Below, piece by piece: positions 18,821-27,240 of a stretch of 64,000 bases of DNA (within the stretch, counting starts at the first letter, position 1; every line of letters starts with the position of its first letter). Position numbers and translations under genes: made by a program. Origin of the DNA: an uncultured Eubacterium sp. (GTDB taxonomy: Bacteria > Bacillota > Clostridia > Oscillospirales > Acutalibacteraceae); the NCBI GenBank assembly GCA_934512155.1, contig CAKSWS010000003.1, positions 1 through 64,000 on the forward strand, written 5' to 3'. The notes beneath the pieces were generated by a model that worked only from the letters and a program-made list of their open reading frames with translations, was not told the origin of the DNA and made no database searches.

Positions 18821-19534
18821 TTATTCCACAGCCTCTTTAATATAAAGGCCTGTAAGAAATACAAAAATGTATGCTTGAAGCAAACCGTCGAAAATATCAA
18901 AATACAAACTGAACACTGTTGGCAATGCCACAGGAGCAACTGCTTTGATAAGTTCCATAATAATGAAAGCACCGATTACGTTACCGAATAAACGAAGGCA
19001 AAGTGAAAGGGGCTTTGTAACAATTTCCATTAAATTAATGGGGGTTACAATCCAAACCGGTTTTGTAAATGCCTTTAACCTGCCGCCAACGCCTTTACTT
19101 TTATAAGCGGCAAACTCAACAATAACAATACTTGTAAGTGCCATTGCTGCCGTTACCTGCATGCTTTTTGTGGGCGGTTTAAAACCAAACAAGCCTATAA
19201 TGTTTGAAATGCCGATAAACAGCGCCATACTCATAAGCCACGGTATGTAACCTTTTCCTTCTTTTCCGACTATTCCCATAAAGAAGTCTACAGATTTTTC
19301 ATAAGCTGTTTCCAGCAAAATTTGACGTTTTGAAAGCTTGCCTGTTACTTTTAAATTTCGTGTTAAAAAGAAGGCGGCAACTGCCAACACTGCCATAATT
19401 ATCCACGAAACAACAGTTGTTTCATCAACGCTGATTTCAAGGCTGCCTATGTGAAAACTAAAAACTTCTTCGATTTCCAGTTGCTCTAACAATTCTTGTT
19501 GCAAATCAAGTTTCATTGCTACCGGAACGAACAA
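18821..19534 (-). CDS. atpB: ATP synthase a subunit
   Basis: The stator membrane subunit that forms the ion half-channels, about 237 residues with five to six membrane helices. The essential arginine lies in LSLCLRLFGNVIGAF (about residue 174), and the end AYIFVFLTGLYI is typical. A strong AGGAGG lies nine bases before the TTG at 19534; GTG at 19540 and ATG at 19516 are other possible starts. First gene of the operon; no atpI is present. Confidence 0.92.
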   Translation of the reverse strand: MFVPVAMKLDLQQELLEQLEIEEVFSFHIGSLEISVDETTVVSWIIMAVLAVAAFFLTRNLKVTGKLSKRQILLETAYEKSVDFFMGIVGKEGKGYIPWLMSMALFIGISNIIGLFGFKPPTKSMQVTAAMALTSIVIVEFAAYKSKGVGGRLKAFTKPVWIVTPINLMEIVTKPLSLCLRLFGNVIGAFIIMELIKAVAPVALPTVFSLYFDIFDGLLQAYIFVFLTGLYIKEAVE

Positions 19535-19567
19535 TATCACACACCTCCTGTTCCTTAAATCATCTTA

Positions 19568-19596
19568 ATTATATTACTTCTTTTTTTCCTTTTCAA
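19568..19596 (-). promoter_or_regulatory. Promoter of the ATP synthase operon
   Basis: On the minus strand TTGAAA (19591-19596), 17 bases, TATAAT (19568-19573), about 34 bases before the first start codon. Good sigma-A match. Confidence 0.7.
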
Positions 19597-19673
19597 CACT
19601 TTTAAGAAATATGTAATAACCAAAATATAAAAAAAAGCCGTGTTTTGTTCAAAAAATTTAGCGAAAAATAATA

Positions 19674-19702
19674 TTTACTTATGGCAAACATTGGTTTATA
19701 AT
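19674..19702 (+). promoter_or_regulatory. Promoter of proS-galE
   Basis: TTTACT (19674-19679), 17 bases, TATAAT (19697-19702), 66 bases before the proS start and divergent from the atp promoter. Confidence 0.5.
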
Positions 19703-19768
19703 ATTTTAGGCAACTATTATAAGTATAAAATTATAATATAATAAAATACTGCGGAAAGGCAAGGAATT

Positions 19769-21211
19769 ATGGCACAAAATCAAAAGAAAATGGTTGATAA
19801 CATTACATCTATGGATGAAGATTTTGCAAAGTGGTATACCGACATTTGCAAAAAAGCAGAACTTGTGGAATACACAAGCGTTAAAGGATGCATGGTTATT
19901 CGACCTTACGGATATGCAATTTGGGAAAATATTCAAAAAATACTGGACGAAATGTTTAAAGAAACAGGCCATGAAAATGTTTGCATGCCGATGTTTATTC
20001 CGGAAAGTCTTTTGCAAAAAGAAAAAGACCATGTTGAAGGTTTTGCACCTGAATGTGCTTGGGTAACTTACGGCGGAAGCGAAAAACTTGAAGAAAGGCT
20101 TTGCGTTCGCCCTACTTCCGAAACTCTTTTCTGCGAACACTTTAAAAATATTGTTCAATCTTACAGAGATTTGCCAAAACTTTATAACCAATGGGTTTCT
20201 GTTGTAAGATGGGAAAAAACCACAAGACCGTTTCTTCGTTCTCGTGAATTCTTATGGCAGGAAGGCCACACATTGCATGCAACAGCCGAAGAAGCTATTG
20301 AAGAAACAGAAAGAATGCTTAATGTTTACACTGAATTTTGCCAAAAATATTTGGCAATACCTGTTGTTCAAGGTATGAAAACAGAAAGCGACAAATTTGC
20401 AGGTGCCGAAAGAACATATTGCATTGAAGCCCTTATGCACGACGGCAAGGCTCTTCAGGCTGGTACATCACACTATTTCGGCGACGGATTTGCAAAAGCA
20501 TTTGAAATTCAATTTTCAGATAAAGAAAACCAGCTTAAATATCCGTTCCAAACATCTTGGGGTATGACTACAAGACTTATAGGTGCAATTATTATGACTC
20601 ACGGCGATAACAACGGTCTTGTTTTACCGCCTGCCGTTGCTCCTATTCAGGCAGTTGTTATTCCTGTTGCACAACACAAAGAAGGTGTTATAGAGAAAGC
20701 AACCGAACTTACAAACAGGCTTAAAAATATTTGCCGTGTTAAAATGGATGATTCAAACAATACACCCGGCTGGAAATTTGCAGAATACGAAATGAAGGGC
20801 GTTCCCGTAAGAATAGAAATAGGTCCTAAAGATATCGAAAACAACCAGTGTGTTATTGTTACACGCCACAACCGTGAAAAAACTTTTGTTTCACTTGATA
20901 ATCTTGAAGAAACTGTAACACAAAAACTTCAGGAAGTAAGAGACGGAATTTACCAAGCTGCTCTTGAAAACAGAGAACGCAGAACATACGCCTGCAAAAC
21001 AACAGATGAAATTACAAAAGCGCTTGAAGAAAACGGCGACGGATTTGTTAAGGCTATGTGGTGCGGAAGTGAAGAATGCGAAAGCAAAGTTAAAGAACTT
21101 ACCGGAGTTGGTTCACGTTGCATTCCGCTTGAACAGGAAACCATTTCAGATACATGCGTTTGCTGCGGCAAACCTGCAAAACAAATGCTTTTCTGGGGTA
21201 AGGCATATTAA
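19769..21211 (+). CDS. proS: Prolyl-tRNA synthetase, archaeal/eukaryotic type
   Basis: A 480-residue class II synthetase that charges tRNA-Pro. Motif 2 ([22 protein letters not shown]) and motif 3 ([16 protein letters not shown]) are clear. It lacks the long editing insert of the usual bacterial ProRS. It has the short C-terminal extension with cysteines ([18 protein letters not shown]) and the terminal aromatic GKAY of the archaeal-like class, which occurs in some Clostridia and mycoplasmas. galE follows 33 bases later, probably in the same message. Confidence 0.95.
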   Translation: MAQNQKKMVDNITSMDEDFAKWYTDICKKAELVEYTSVKGCMVIRPYGYAIWENIQKILDEMFKETGHENVCMPMFIPESLLQKEKDHVEGFAPECAWVTYGGSEKLEERLCVRPTSETLFCEHFKNIVQSYRDLPKLYNQWVSVVRWEKTTRPFLRSREFLWQEGHTLHATAEEAIEETERMLNVYTEFCQKYLAIPVVQGMKTESDKFAGAERTYCIEALMHDGKALQAGTSHYFGDGFAKAFEIQFSDKENQLKYPFQTSWGMTTRLIGAIIMTHGDNNGLVLPPAVAPIQAVVIPVAQHKEGVIEKATELTNRLKNICRVKMDDSNNTPGWKFAEYEMKGVPVRIEIGPKDIENNQCVIVTRHNREKTFVSLDNLEETVTQKLQEVRDGIYQAALENRERRTYACKTTDEITKALEENGDGFVKAMWCGSEECESKVKELTGVGSRCIPLEQETISDTCVCCGKPAKQMLFWGKAY

Positions 21212-21244
21212 GAACATTTTAATAAAAATCGGGAGGAAAAAATT

Positions 21245-22261
21245 ATGTCTATTTTAGTTACCGGCGGCGCAGGATACATTGGCAGCCACACTTGCGTTGA
21301 ACTTATTAACGCTGGCTACGATGTTGTTATTGTAGATAATTTTTACAACTGCAAAAAATCAAGTATAGACCGAATTCGTGCTCTTGTTAACAAAGATTTT
21401 CGCTACTACGAATGCGATATAAGAGATAAAGAGGGAATGGATAAAATTTTCAAGCAGGAAAAAATTGATTCTGTTATTCATTTTGCCGGTCTTAAAGCTG
21501 TTGGCGAAAGCGTTCATAAACCGCTTGAGTATTTTGACAACAATATAAACGGCACACTTGTTTTGCTTGATGTTATGAGAAATAACGGATGCAAAAAAAT
21601 TGTGTTTAGCTCATCTGCAACAGTTTACGGAATGAACAATATTTCCCCTCTTACAGAAGATATGGAAATCGGCGGAGTTACAAACCCGTATGGCAGAACA
21701 AAATATATGATTGAATGTATTTTGCAGGATTTATATGTTTCTGACAACAGTTGGTCAATTTGTTTGCTTCGTTACTTTAACCCAATCGGCGCACATAAAA
21801 GCGGCACCATGGGTGAAGATCCTAACGGAATTCCAAACAACCTTATGCCTTACATTACACAAGTTGCCATTGGCAAATTACCACACCTTAATATTTTCGG
21901 AAATGATTATGACACACCGGACGGAACCGGCGTGCGTGATTACATTCACGTTGTTGATTTGGCACTTGGCCATGTTAAAGCAGTTGAAAAAGTTGCCAAG
22001 GATAACGGCATTTTCATTTACAACTTAGGCACAGGTGTTGGTTATTCGGTGCTTGATGTTGTTAAAGCGTTTGAAAAAGCATCCGAAAAAGAAATTCCTT
22101 ATGAAATTAAGCCACGCAGAGAAGGCGATATTGCAACTTGCTATTCGAGCCCTGAAAAAGCACTTAAAGAGCTTGGTTGGAAAGCAGAAAGAGGAATTGA
22201 AGAAATGTGTGAAGACAGTTGGCGTTGGCAAAGCCAAAACCCAAACGGTTACCCTGACTGA
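21245..22261 (+). CDS. galE: UDP-glucose 4-epimerase
   Basis: A 338-residue short-chain dehydrogenase-like epimerase that interconverts UDP-glucose and UDP-galactose. The NAD-binding motif GGAGYIGSH is at residues 7-15. The catalytic Ser and Tyr-x-x-x-Lys lie in FSSSATVYG and YGRTKYMIE. HFAGLKAVGES and the ending EMCEDSWRWQSQNPNGY are canonical. A good GGGAGG site precedes the start. It supplies sugar nucleotides for wall or surface glycans. Confidence 0.96.
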   Translation: MSILVTGGAGYIGSHTCVELINAGYDVVIVDNFYNCKKSSIDRIRALVNKDFRYYECDIRDKEGMDKIFKQEKIDSVIHFAGLKAVGESVHKPLEYFDNNINGTLVLLDVMRNNGCKKIVFSSSATVYGMNNISPLTEDMEIGGVTNPYGRTKYMIECILQDLYVSDNSWSICLLRYFNPIGAHKSGTMGEDPNGIPNNLMPYITQVAIGKLPHLNIFGNDYDTPDGTGVRDYIHVVDLALGHVKAVEKVAKDNGIFIYNLGTGVGYSVLDVVKAFEKASEKEIPYEIKPRREGDIATCYSSPEKALKELGWKAERGIEEMCEDSWRWQSQNPNGYPD

Positions 22262-22270
22262 TAAAAACAA

Positions 22271-22306
22271 AAATTCCCGTTACTTTTGTAACGGGAATTT
22301 TTTTAT
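22271..22306. terminator. Terminator between convergent galE and the small membrane gene
   Basis: Stem AAATTCCCGTTAC / GTAACGGGAATTT with a TTTT loop. It is flanked by T's on the right and A's on the left, so it can serve both directions. Confidence 0.85.
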
Positions 22307-22318
22307 TTAATATACAAT

Positions 22319-22597
22319 TTAAAACCAGCCTAATTTGGCATGAGCAAAACAAATAAGCCCTATATCAATAACAAACATTATAAGAGAAGCAATGCCCAAA
22401 ATAATTGACTTTTTATTTTTATCTTTAACTTCTTCACTCATAGGCACATTTTTTGATTTTAAAACGCAGGGAATAACAATACCCATTATGCCAAGTGCCG
22501 GGCAAATTCCTATTGTGCAAGCGCCTATTGCAGAAAAAACAAACGCACGGGTTGCTAACTTTTCAACAATATCTTCATCATTTTTATTATTTGCCAT
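22319..22597 (-). CDS. Small two-helix membrane protein
   Basis: A roughly 92-residue protein with two hydrophobic segments (about 20-45 and 65-88) and a short charged N-terminus. It resembles the loosely defined group of DUF4190-like small membrane proteins, but I cannot name it. The ATG at 22597 (MANNK) is preferred because AAAGG lies upstream; a start seven codons earlier is possible. No functional clue from the neighbours. Confidence 0.6.
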   Translation of the reverse strand: MANNKNDEDIVEKLATRAFVFSAIGACTIGICPALGIMGIVIPCVLKSKNVPMSEEVKDKNKKSIILGIASLIMFVIDIGLICFAHAKLGWF

Positions 22598-22676
22598 TTT
22601 AAAATCACAGCCTTTCATATAACAAGTTTATCATTTTCAAATTATGCCACAAGTTAAAATTGAAGTCAATACACTG

Positions 22677-23378
22677 TTACACTTTATTTGCGATTATGCC
22701 GTATTTTATATTAATACGGTTTATTTTTTTTACAAAATCCTCTCCAAATAAAAATAGGAATAAAGCCGTTGCCCCGCCGAAAACCGCAGAAAAAGGCACT
22801 CCTGCGGCATATATTGCCAAAACCGAAGCAATACTGTAATCGGTTGTCATGGTTAAAACAGAGCTTAAATCTACAATTAAGCCGTAAAGAACAAAAGTTA
22901 ACAAAAAGCCGACTAAAGCAAGATTTACTCTGTTTGGCTTTATTTTTTTAAATATCAAACCTGCAACAAAGCCTACCATGCCCAAGGCAGCCATTTGAAA
23001 CGGAGTCCATATACCCTGCCCAAAAATAAAATTTGAAACAAAAGCCGAAAATGCGCCTATTACATAACCACGCTCTGACCCCAAACAAACTGCACAAGCA
23101 ATAACAACAGCACCGATGGGCTTAAACTGAGGAATTAAATAAAACACAGCCCTTGAAGCAACCGCCAATGCAATTAAAATTGCAATTAACGACATTTCAC
23201 GGGCACTTGGCTTTGATTTTTCAAACCCCATAAAAAAGGGCAAAGTTGAAGCAACCAAAATAACTGCCGCCACAAAATAATATGAAGTTTTTTGAGAAAA
23301 AAACATTTGCCAAACAACAGTAAAAATACAGGCAAATATTATTAAAGCAACATATATATATTTTTTTGTTTTACTCAT
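22677..23378 (-). CDS. ECF transporter substrate-binding S component, probably cobalamin type
   Basis: A 233-residue membrane protein with six or seven helices and the central pattern of ECF S components (AREMSLIAILIALAVASR, then GAVVIACAVCLGSERGYVIGAFSAFVSNFIFGQG). S components bind a vitamin and sit on the ECF module. Its genes for ATPase, T subunit and a corrinoid adenosyltransferase lie directly upstream, so the likely substrate is vitamin B12 or a corrinoid precursor (CbrT-like). Substrate is inferred from context only. The start overlaps the ATPase gene by eight bases. Confidence 0.82.
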   Translation of the reverse strand: MSKTKKYIYVALIIFACIFTVVWQMFFSQKTSYYFVAAVILVASTLPFFMGFEKSKPSAREMSLIAILIALAVASRAVFYLIPQFKPIGAVVIACAVCLGSERGYVIGAFSAFVSNFIFGQGIWTPFQMAALGMVGFVAGLIFKKIKPNRVNLALVGFLLTFVLYGLIVDLSSVLTMTTDYSIASVLAIYAAGVPFSAVFGGATALFLFLFGEDFVKKINRINIKYGIIANKV

Positions 23379-24858
23379 TACTACCCTTTAAATCTGCCAA
23401 TGATACAGCCTTTCCGTTTGTTAAACGTGCCAGTGCCGTTGTGTAAATACTTAAATTTGAAAAGAATTCAAAAGCCGGTGCACCGGAAATTATATTTTTA
23501 TCAAATAAAAATGAAACATAATCGGCGCAATCTGCCGCAAATTCCAAATCGTGAGTAACTAAAACAACAGTTTTGCCTTGACTACATAAATCTTTTAACA
23601 TAGCGGAAAACTTATTTTTAAACACACAATCCACACTTTTTGTAGGCTCGTCAAGTAAAATAACATCGGCACCGGTTAACACAATTTTTGCAAGAGCCAA
23701 ACGCTGTTCCTCGCCGCCGCTTAAATCAAACGGATTTCTATGTGTAAGATTTTCCAATTCAAAATACTTAATAATTCCGGCGTTATTTTCAAGTTCCTCT
23801 GCCACAGTATCTTTAATAAACATTGTTTTAACATTTTGAGGCATATAGCAAACCTTATCCCTTGATTTAACCTTGCCGCTATAGCATTTAACAACGCCTG
23901 CCAAAGCTTTTAGCAATGTTGTTTTACCACAACCGTTTGAACCGACAATGCAGTTAATTTTACCTCTATAGGCGTTATAATTTAAATCAAAAATAACATC
24001 CGGCAAGCCTTTACCATAGGCAAAGGCAAGATTTTTTGCCTTTAATGCAACATCATAAAATTTTGGAGCAAGCCGTTTATCTTTGTATTCAAGTTTACCA
24101 ACCTCTGACTTTGCAGATATAAAATCAACAGGCATATCTTTAAATGCACGTGTATAAGCAGGCAAAACAGACTTAAATTCATCATCATTTTCAATAAGAT
24201 AAGCGGTGAATTCCGAAGGACTTTCAAAAACTCTGGCATTGCCGCTTTCAAGATAAATAATCTTATTGGCAAACGGCAACAATTTTTCACACTTGTGCTC
24301 ACTGATTAAAACAGTTATGCCCTGTTCTCTGTTTAACTTAACAACTGTATTAATAAAATTTTCAGCCGCAGTTGGGTCAAGCTGAGAAACAGGTTCATCA
24401 AGCACCAAAACGCTTGGATTAACTGTTACGGAAGCGGCAAGAGAAAGCATTTGCTTTGAACCGCCTGAAAGATTTTCCGTTTTTTCGCCGAAAATTCCGT
24501 TTAAATCAAAATAGCTTGCTACCTCGGCAATTTTAAGCCCGATTTCGCTGCTTTTTTTGCCCTGATTTTCAAGAGGAAAAGCAAGCTCACCATAAACTGT
24601 ATCCGTAACAATGTTACTTTCAACATTTTGACCCACAAAAGAAATCTTTTTTGCATTGATTTTCAAATTCCCACTTAATTTTCCATTAGGTGCAATTTCT
24701 TTTTTCAAAAGGCGTAAAAGAGTTGATTTACCACTGCCTGATTTGCCTAAAAACAAGCAAAAATCGCCTGATTTTACATTTAAAGAAATATTATTTAACG
24801 CATTATCATTGCTCAAAGGATATTTAAAACTTAAATTCTCGATTTCAAATAAATCCAT
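23371..24858 (-). CDS. ECF transporter ATPase, two ABC domains in one chain
   Basis: A 495-residue protein that joins two ABC ATPases. The first has GKSGSGKST (about 36-44), LSGGSKQM and VLDEPVSQLD. The second has GSNGCGKTT (about 305-313), LSGGEEQRLALA and LLDEPTKSVD. It would replace the usual EcfA/EcfA' heterodimer and drive uptake with the adjacent EcfT and S subunits. Both nucleotide sites look complete. It overlaps ecfT by 28 bases. Confidence 0.9.
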   Translation of the reverse strand: MDLFEIENLSFKYPLSNDNALNNISLNVKSGDFCLFLGKSGSGKSTLLRLLKKEIAPNGKLSGNLKINAKKISFVGQNVESNIVTDTVYGELAFPLENQGKKSSEIGLKIAEVASYFDLNGIFGEKTENLSGGSKQMLSLAASVTVNPSVLVLDEPVSQLDPTAAENFINTVVKLNREQGITVLISEHKCEKLLPFANKIIYLESGNARVFESPSEFTAYLIENDDEFKSVLPAYTRAFKDMPVDFISAKSEVGKLEYKDKRLAPKFYDVALKAKNLAFAYGKGLPDVIFDLNYNAYRGKINCIVGSNGCGKTTLLKALAGVVKCYSGKVKSRDKVCYMPQNVKTMFIKDTVAEELENNAGIIKYFELENLTHRNPFDLSGGEEQRLALAKIVLTGADVILLDEPTKSVDCVFKNKFSAMLKDLCSQGKTVVLVTHDLEFAADCADYVSFLFDKNIISGAPAFEFFSNLSIYTTALARLTNGKAVSLADLKGSNE

Positions 24859-25685
24859 TTTAAATCCTCCACAGCATCAATAATTACAGGAACTGCACAC
24901 ATAACAAAAAATAAAATATAAAAAACATAATTTGTATGTGAAAATACTAACCCATTTTCACAGGAAAAACCGTTTACTTTTATAATTTGAGATACAATTA
25001 TTAAAGAAAACAGGCAAATTAATAATACAAGCAGCAAGCCATCTTTATAATCAAAAGAAAAGCGGTTATAGCTTGTGCGCTTTTTTTCACCAAATCCACG
25101 GCATTTCATAGCATCTGCCGTTTCTATACTTTTTTCAAGAGAAATTGATACCAATGCAGAAAATCTTGTAATTGCATTTTTTACACCTTTAATTTCTTTA
25201 CCCATTCCCAGTGCCGAATCCTTTATATCTTCGGATGTTTTAACCATTAACGGAATAAATCGTAAAACCATTGAAAAAAGAAGTGTTAAATTAGGGGCAA
25301 AATTACCAAAAAGAGCCATAAATTTTTCACTTGTTATTACACGACTGTAAGACGAAAACCAAAGTATAACAGCCGAAAGCATTATGCCGTTTAAAACGCC
25401 GTAAAAAAAGCATTCAAATGTAAAATCATAATCAAAAGCAGTAAAAACAACTATACTGCCGTAATGGCAAAAAACAAAATTAAACACGCCGGCAAACAAA
25501 ACAAGCAAAACTAAATACTTCAAAGTAATAAAAGTACTTTTGCCGGTAATTTTCAGATTATAAATAAAAGAAAGCAAAAAAGAAACAACCAAATAAACAG
25601 GATTTTTTATGCAAACAGTTAAAATTATAATGAAAATAAAAAAGGAGAAGCCAACAACAGGGTGAAATTTTGAAAATCTGTCCAT
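24831..25685 (-). CDS. ecfT: ECF transporter transmembrane T component
   Basis: A 284-residue membrane protein with about six helices (at residues 10-40, 50-75, 95-110, 130-150 and two at 220-275). The cytoplasmic coupling helix carries ADAMKCRGFG, the A-x-x-x-R-G signature by which EcfT grips the ATPases. Forms the energy-coupling module with the double ATPase downstream and the S component beyond it. Confidence 0.88.
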   Translation of the reverse strand: MDRFSKFHPVVGFSFFIFIIILTVCIKNPVYLVVSFLLSFIYNLKITGKSTFITLKYLVLLVLFAGVFNFVFCHYGSIVVFTAFDYDFTFECFFYGVLNGIMLSAVILWFSSYSRVITSEKFMALFGNFAPNLTLLFSMVLRFIPLMVKTSEDIKDSALGMGKEIKGVKNAITRFSALVSISLEKSIETADAMKCRGFGEKKRTSYNRFSFDYKDGLLLVLLICLFSLIIVSQIIKVNGFSCENGLVFSHTNYVFYILFFVMCAVPVIIDAVEDLKWIYLKSRI

Positions 25686-25699
25686 CCGGGTCCTCCTAA

Positions 25700-26182
25700 T
25701 TAAAATTCTATTCCTTTTCTTGCAGACACGCCCTTGTCATAAGGGTGTTTTACTTTTTCAAAACGGGTAATATAATCTGCCTTATCAAACAAAGTATCGT
25801 TAACAGTATGACCTGTAATGATATATTCTTTATCGGATGAAAAAGTCATCGAATTAACAAATTCATCACTTAAAAGGCTTAACACATCAAGAAACTCATC
25901 AAGCACAATCACATCGTAATCAGCGCAAAAAGCCTCATTAACAGCGTCTTTACACCACAAAGCGTATTTTTGCTTTTCATCATCCGTCATTTGAAATAAA
26001 AACGGAATTGAATTTGGGTTTTTATAAAAACAAATATCACTGTTTGCAAAACGCTCACTTGATGAATTATCTTTTAAAAATGAAACAAAAAGCACTTTTT
26101 TGCCTGCACCCAATGCACGCAATCCGCTGCCCAAAGCCGCAGTTGTTTTGCCCTTACCGTAACCATAATAAATTTGAATCAT
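25700..26182 (-). CDS. cobO: Corrinoid adenosyltransferase (CobO/CobA type)
   Basis: A 160-residue P-loop enzyme that transfers the adenosyl group of ATP to cob(I)alamin or cobyrinic acid a,c-diamide. The unusual P-loop GYGKGKTTAALG at residues 7-18 is diagnostic, followed by the VLDEFLDVL Walker B region and TGH near residue 133. It is shorter than the usual 170-200 residues. It overlaps the MreB-like gene by four bases and precedes the ECF genes, linking the transporter to B12 metabolism. Confidence 0.88.
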   Translation of the reverse strand: MIQIYYGYGKGKTTAALGSGLRALGAGKKVLFVSFLKDNSSSERFANSDICFYKNPNSIPFLFQMTDDEKQKYALWCKDAVNEAFCADYDVIVLDEFLDVLSLLSDEFVNSMTFSSDKEYIITGHTVNDTLFDKADYITRFEKVKHPYDKGVSARKGIEF

Positions 26183-27207
26183 CTTATTCTTACATCCTGT
26201 TTTGTTTTAAAACGATAGCCGTATTCATCTAAAATATGCATTTTATTAAGAGCAATCATAGTGCCTTTTGCCACACATAATTCAGCCCTTGGTGCAATTG
26301 TTACATCAACACCCAAAGCATTTTTAAACATTTCATCTACACCGTAAATAGAAGAACAACCGCCTGTTAAAATTACAGCTTCATTTGATATATCGGCAAC
26401 AAGCTGAGGTGTTGTTCTTTCAAACAAATCAACTGCTGTTTGCGTTAAAATCTCAAACAATGGCTTTAAACACTCAAAAATATCGTTGCCTTTAATTTCA
26501 ATGCTGTCCGGCAAGCCGGTTTGACTGTTTCTGCCCTTAACCTGCATTATAACATCCTCTTCCCTGGGAACAGCACATGCAATACTGTTTTTTATATCTT
26601 CAGCCGTGCGTTTTCCCACAAGAATAGAATAATTTTCTTTTAAATATTTAATTATTTCCTCATCAAATCTATTGCCTGCAATTTTAAGAGTTTCATTTTG
26701 GCTCATACTGCCTTGGCTTATTACAGCCATATCTGTTGTACCGGCACCCATATCAATAATAAACACACCTGTAGGCAAAGTTGGGTCCACACCTGCTCCG
26801 AAAGCCGCACAAAGCGGCTCTTCTACAAGGCAAACCGAACGAGCACCTGCAGAAATTAAAACAGAAATTAACGTTCTTCTTTCAACATCTGTGCTAAGTG
26901 CAGAAACGGCGGCAACAACCCTTGGTTTAAACAGACTTTTGCCGATAACCTTATCTACAAAAAACTTTACCATTTGATGAGCTACGGAATAATTTGCCAC
27001 AGCGCCGTTTTCAATAGGCTGAATTACTTCTATTCCGGCAGGTTCCCTGCCTTGAAGATAATAAGCTCTTCTGCCTGCATATAAAACTTTTTCTTTTTCA
27101 ATATCATAAGCAACGTAAGAAGGTTCATTAATAACAACACCTTTTCCGGGAACGGATATAACTATTGAATTTGAACCTAAATCAATACCTAAATCATAAC
27201 CAAACAT
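26179..27207 (-). CDS. MreB/Mbl-family actin-like protein
   Basis: A 342-residue bacterial actin. The phosphate-binding loops DLGIDLGSNS (5-14) and IIDMGAGTTDMAV (about 150) and the adenosine motif ILTGGCSSI (about 280) are in place. MreB-type filaments guide wall synthesis and cell shape. The gene is not next to mreC/mreD but between recD2 and a B12 gene, so it may be a second copy (Mbl or MreBH-like). Length is normal for the family. Confidence 0.87.
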   Translation of the reverse strand: MFGYDLGIDLGSNSIVISVPGKGVVINEPSYVAYDIEKEKVLYAGRRAYYLQGREPAGIEVIQPIENGAVANYSVAHQMVKFFVDKVIGKSLFKPRVVAAVSALSTDVERRTLISVLISAGARSVCLVEEPLCAAFGAGVDPTLPTGVFIIDMGAGTTDMAVISQGSMSQNETLKIAGNRFDEEIIKYLKENYSILVGKRTAEDIKNSIACAVPREEDVIMQVKGRNSQTGLPDSIEIKGNDIFECLKPLFEILTQTAVDLFERTTPQLVADISNEAVILTGGCSSIYGVDEMFKNALGVDVTIAPRAELCVAKGTMIALNKMHILDEYGYRFKTKQDVRIR

Positions 27208-27240
27208 AATTTCAACCCTTAAAATTAATATAAATAAATG

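Noticed and set aside
19706..20191. 161-residue minus-strand ORF over the proS start
   Set aside because: Antisense to proS and covering its promoter; Phe/Asn-rich translation typical of shadows.
26183..26260. Cobalamin riboswitch in front of cobO
   Set aside because: cobO overlaps the MreB-like gene by four bases, leaving no leader, and no B12-box sequence was seen.
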